Shown: positions 61,732-64,000 of the stretch, piece after piece
Layout: each line of letters begins with the position of its first letter
Numbering within the stretch: position 1 is the stretch's first letter
Assembly: GCA_937967505.1 (NCBI GenBank)
Contig: CALCJM010000008.1
Span: 1 to 64,000, forward strand
Direction of reading: 5' to 3'
Source: an uncultured Pirellulaceae bacterium
GTDB lineage: Bacteria > Planctomycetota > Planctomycetia > Pirellulales > Pirellulaceae
DNA: 64,000 bases
Made by a program: the position numbers and the translations under genes
The notes under the pieces: model-generated
What the model was told of the DNA's origin: nothing
Database searches by the model: none
What the model saw: the letters and a program-made list of their open reading frames with translations, nothing else

Positions 61732-62808
61732 CTAAACGGTGGCGGTGTCAAAGAAAGGTTCGACACGATATCGCGTTGCCAGATTCTGAAGCTCCATTGA
61801 CTGCTGGACAAGCTCCAACGAGTGCGCGCCATCCACCAAAAATAAATCAATGTAGGCATGGCGGATTCCCGTTGCACCTCCCAGAACTCGACCGCTTCCG
61901 CGCTCCCGCAACAGATCGTCCAATTGCTCCTCAATTTCCGCTCGCCGCTGAACCTCATTCTCAGGATCAAACTCTGTCGAATCGATGACCAAATAGGCAA
62001 ATGTCGCACCATAGGATGCCAGCGGATCGTTACTTAGCAATCCCTCGCGTTCCATAAACTCACCCACCAACGGAAAATGACAGGTGGCACCAGCGATGGT
62101 GTCCGCACGCGCGAACCCCTCCCCGGGCGATTCCACACTGTATCCGGTGTAAGTTTTTTCTGGTGTCAACTTCTCCCACTGGTGCATGCTGGCCAAAGAA
62201 ACGACCTCGCTGGCCAGCGATTTGATAGCGACAGGATCCTTGGGTTCGGCCTCGATCAGCTCGATTTTTCCGATCCACATCTCGGTCCCGACCTCTCCCA
62301 ATGCTTCGTCCAGAAAGACGAACGCAACCTGACTGTTGATGTCACCGTCTGCAACAAAAGACGGGTGCCAAACCACCACATCGATCACTTCCGCTTCCTG
62401 GTCCACTTCCAGTCCAAACCGCGCTTCCATGGAATTGAAATTGTGACCGCCGATCTCGATCGTGAACTCCACATCAATTCCCGGCTGCCGAGAGGAAAAA
62501 AATCGCCAGCCTTCCATTTTCGGCGCTCGCGACAACCAGTACTCAGCCAAAAACCGCCGATCCAGATCTCCGCCGGGGGAAAGCGTAAAAGCGCATCCCC
62601 TCGAAGCCTCGACCCCAAATACATAATTGAACCCCGGCAACCATTGGCTCATCACCTCGGTTACCGCACCGGTGATCCCCGATTGCTCATCTCCGTCATC
62701 GGCCTGAGCGCTGTTAATATGGTCCGCCAGCTGTTCCGCGTTGGTGCCAAACCACCCCCAAAATGCCTCGACGCGTTGCTTGTATGTCATCTCGCTGGTG
62801 CTACTCAC
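61732..62808 (-). CDS. Hypothetical cytoplasmic protein
   Basis: 358 residues from the GTG at 62808 (AAAGG eight bases upstream); an ATG at 62790 is an alternative, and a longer frame to 62886 adds an odd Phe-rich leader. I do not recognise the family with confidence. It begins MTYKQRVEAFWGWFGTNAEQ and has ASRGCAFTLSPGGD, WRFFSSRQPGIDVEF and, near the C-terminus, a conserved-looking RHAYIDLFLVDGAHSLELV. It resembles the DUF695-type layout of some planctomycete and cyanobacterial proteins, but this is unverified. It stands just after the TIM-barrel isomerase-like gene (86-base gap). Confidence 0.65.
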   Translation of the reverse strand: MSSTSEMTYKQRVEAFWGWFGTNAEQLADHINSAQADDGDEQSGITGAVTEVMSQWLPGFNYVFGVEASRGCAFTLSPGGDLDRRFLAEYWLSRAPKMEGWRFFSSRQPGIDVEFTIEIGGHNFNSMEARFGLEVDQEAEVIDVVVWHPSFVADGDINSQVAFVFLDEALGEVGTEMWIGKIELIEAEPKDPVAIKSLASEVVSLASMHQWEKLTPEKTYTGYSVESPGEGFARADTIAGATCHFPLVGEFMEREGLLSNDPLASYGATFAYLVIDSTEFDPENEVQRRAEIEEQLDDLLRERGSGRVLGGATGIRHAYIDLFLVDGAHSLELVQQSMELQNLATRYRVEPFFDTATV

Positions 62809-62894
62809 GGAAAAAGCCTTTGTATTGAAATAGAAGGTGGGAAAAATGGAGAATGGAAAAAAATAAAAAGACGTCTCGAAACCCAAAAACGGTA

Positions 62895-63710
62895 TCAGGC
62901 TGGCAGCAGGTTACTCAGATATTGAATACTTGAGGATGCCAGTTTCTCAATGCCGGGAGAATAGTCAAAGACTTCCACACTAATCCAGCCGCTGTAGCGT
63001 TCCAGGTCGAGCGCTTCAAGAATGGGGCGAAAATCAACCGCTCCCATCCCGGGGCCTTGCCTGTTGGGATCATTGGCGTGGAAGTGGACTAGGTTTCCAA
63101 TGTTTGCCTTGATCAATTCGGGGACCGGAAGATTTTCGGTTGACATCGCTTTCACATCCAGCAAAAGCTCCACCTGCGACGACCCAACCGCCTCAATCAG
63201 GCTCCGGGCTTGAGCAGCAGTGCAAATAAAATTTGTCTCTTCCGGCCCCAGTGGCTCGATCGCGATCGTCACGTCCAGGTCGGCCAGTTGGCCGGCGATC
63301 TGTGTCAGCACTTCAGCGGCCCGATCGATTCCCTCGGACGGGGTGACGTGGGGAGGCAAGCTACGTTGTTGGGGGGAACCGAGCACCATCACCTTTCCGC
63401 CCAAGTCGTGGCACAGCGTGGCTAACCGGCCCAGATATGCTGCGGTGGCCGCTCGAATGGAGATGTCGTCGTGAGTCAGATGATAGCCGTTTGTTTTGGC
63501 CAACAGCCAATGGAGACCGATGATCTCAAGCCCCTCATCAGCGGCCATTTGAGCGTACTGCCTGCGAGCGCGTGAGGAAAAATCATCAATGGAATTAGCC
63601 AGCGTAAACGGTGCGATCTCCCAACCACGATAGCCCAGCATCGACGCGTGCTGCATCGCGGCCAATGGGCTGCGGTCATGATAAAGTTCGTTGCAGATGG
63701 CAATTTTCAT
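62895..63710 (-). CDS. Sugar-phosphate isomerase/epimerase-like TIM-barrel protein
   Basis: 271 residues. An AP-endonuclease-2-like TIM barrel is clear: YRGWEIAPFTL, LEIIGLHWLLAK, KVMVLGSPQQR, VTIAIEPLGPEETNF, VELLLDVKAMS, LVHFHANDPN and GWISVEVFDY give the metal-ligand series Glu, Asp, His, Glu. Proteins of this family isomerise or epimerise sugars, inosose or hydroxypyruvate; the substrate is unknown. It may be co-transcribed with the glycosyltransferase upstream (63748-64000) and the hypothetical gene downstream. Confidence 0.85.
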   Translation of the reverse strand: MKIAICNELYHDRSPLAAMQHASMLGYRGWEIAPFTLANSIDDFSSRARRQYAQMAADEGLEIIGLHWLLAKTNGYHLTHDDISIRAATAAYLGRLATLCHDLGGKVMVLGSPQQRSLPPHVTPSEGIDRAAEVLTQIAGQLADLDVTIAIEPLGPEETNFICTAAQARSLIEAVGSSQVELLLDVKAMSTENLPVPELIKANIGNLVHFHANDPNRQGPGMGAVDFRPILEALDLERYSGWISVEVFDYSPGIEKLASSSIQYLSNLLPA

Positions 63711-63747
63711 GGTGTCGGGTCAGATGAACAAATCGATTAAACCAAAC

Positions 63748-64000
63748 CTACTTGACCAGCGCCTTGATTCGGTCGGCAAATTCCCGAACCGGATCTTCGG
63801 GGTAACGCTGGCGAATGTGTTGGCCGGCCAGCCTTCCCATCTCCTGCCATTGGTCGCGTTTTTGCCAGGCGCGTTCCAACGCGTCATCGACCAGGTTGAT
63901 CGTGGCACCTTCGGCAATGAAGCCTGTTTCATTGTCGTCGATCAGTTCCACATTTCTGCCAATGTTTGTTGTGATCGAAACGCGGTTGCACAGCATCGCC
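63748..64000 (-). CDS. Glycosyltransferase C-terminal end, truncated at right edge
   Basis: About 84 C-terminal residues are visible; the frame is open to base 64000. TTNIGRNVELIDDNETGFIAEG is the GT-B donor-binding C-terminal pattern (GT4-like), and the tail ends RYPEDPVREFADRIKALVK. The N-terminal acceptor domain lies outside the window. It is on the same strand as the isomerase-like gene 37 bases downstream. Confidence 0.72.
   Translation of the reverse strand, partial: AMLCNRVSITTNIGRNVELIDDNETGFIAEGATINLVDDALERAWQKRDQWQEMGRLAGQHIRQRYPEDPVREFADRIKALVK

Noticed and set aside
1-64000. tRNA, rRNA, CRISPR or prophage genes
   Set aside because: I searched by eye for T-loop-like motifs, repeat-spacer arrays, integrases and transposases and found none that held up.

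Overview
The window looks like a chromosomal segment of a marine planctomycete (Pirellulales/Rhodopirellula-like). The grounds are a truncated giant surface protein with a LEPR-XLL-type N-terminus (1-2847), several secreted proteins of planctomycete style (32498-34393, 34489-35163, 37817-38404, 41909-43177), a GH86-like agarase/porphyranase, and a very large hybrid kinase. Taxonomy is inferred from gene content only. I see no rRNA, tRNA, CRISPR array, integrase or transposase.

Layout. 1-9195: end-truncated adhesin-like gene, a GGDEF/HD-GYP regulator with a degenerate GYP motif, and a divergent TolC-family channel with very long low-complexity tails. 9416-17592 (minus): a three-gene operon of YqiJ-like membrane protein, flotillin (YqiK-like) and a 1778-residue DUF3686-type AAA ATPase, the most interesting functional unit here. 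18042-21186 (minus): an unknown protein and a GH86-like hydrolase. 21383-27375 (minus): GldA-like ATPase, GldG-like permease/periplasmic fusion and a DUF4340 protein, which together form an ABC-type export or gliding-like complex. 27732-31260: ZIP metal transporter, RadC-like protein, small methyltransferase and a YebC-family regulator. 31458-38404: BON-domain and other secreted proteins, an SDR whose catalytic lysine is replaced by arginine, and QueG. 38511-41732 (minus): KAS III, prephenate/arogenate dehydrogenase and a GspF/PilC-type membrane protein. 41909-48236: secreted HEAT-like protein, FdhD translationally coupled to a membrane spermidine-synthase-like protein, and PolX (Pol X + PHP). 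48361-61592: a hotdog-thioesterase/O-methyltransferase fusion divergent from a 2000-residue pseudokinase/ATPase/histidine kinase/receiver/HPt protein, then a second spermidine-synthase-like membrane protein overlapping an APH-like kinase, and a DUF5060/DUF4038-type glycoside hydrolase. 61732-64000 (minus): unknown protein, sugar-phosphate isomerase-like TIM barrel, and the C-terminal end of a glycosyltransferase.

Non-coding structure. A dispersed palindromic repeat of about 95 bp occurs three times (near 9.3, 31.4 and 40.6 kb), twice between convergent genes. There are three clear intrinsic terminators (34.4, 38.4, 48.3 kb), a 5 x 16-bp tandem repeat (36.4 kb), three perfect dyads in upstream regions (17.8, 32.3, 46.4 kb) and two identical extended -10-like sites placed 35-36 nt before start codons.

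All calls rest on reading motifs by eye; no database search was run. Start codons were moved inward where the longest reading frame began with TTG/GTG and an internal ATG or GTG had a better ribosome-binding site or family fit.
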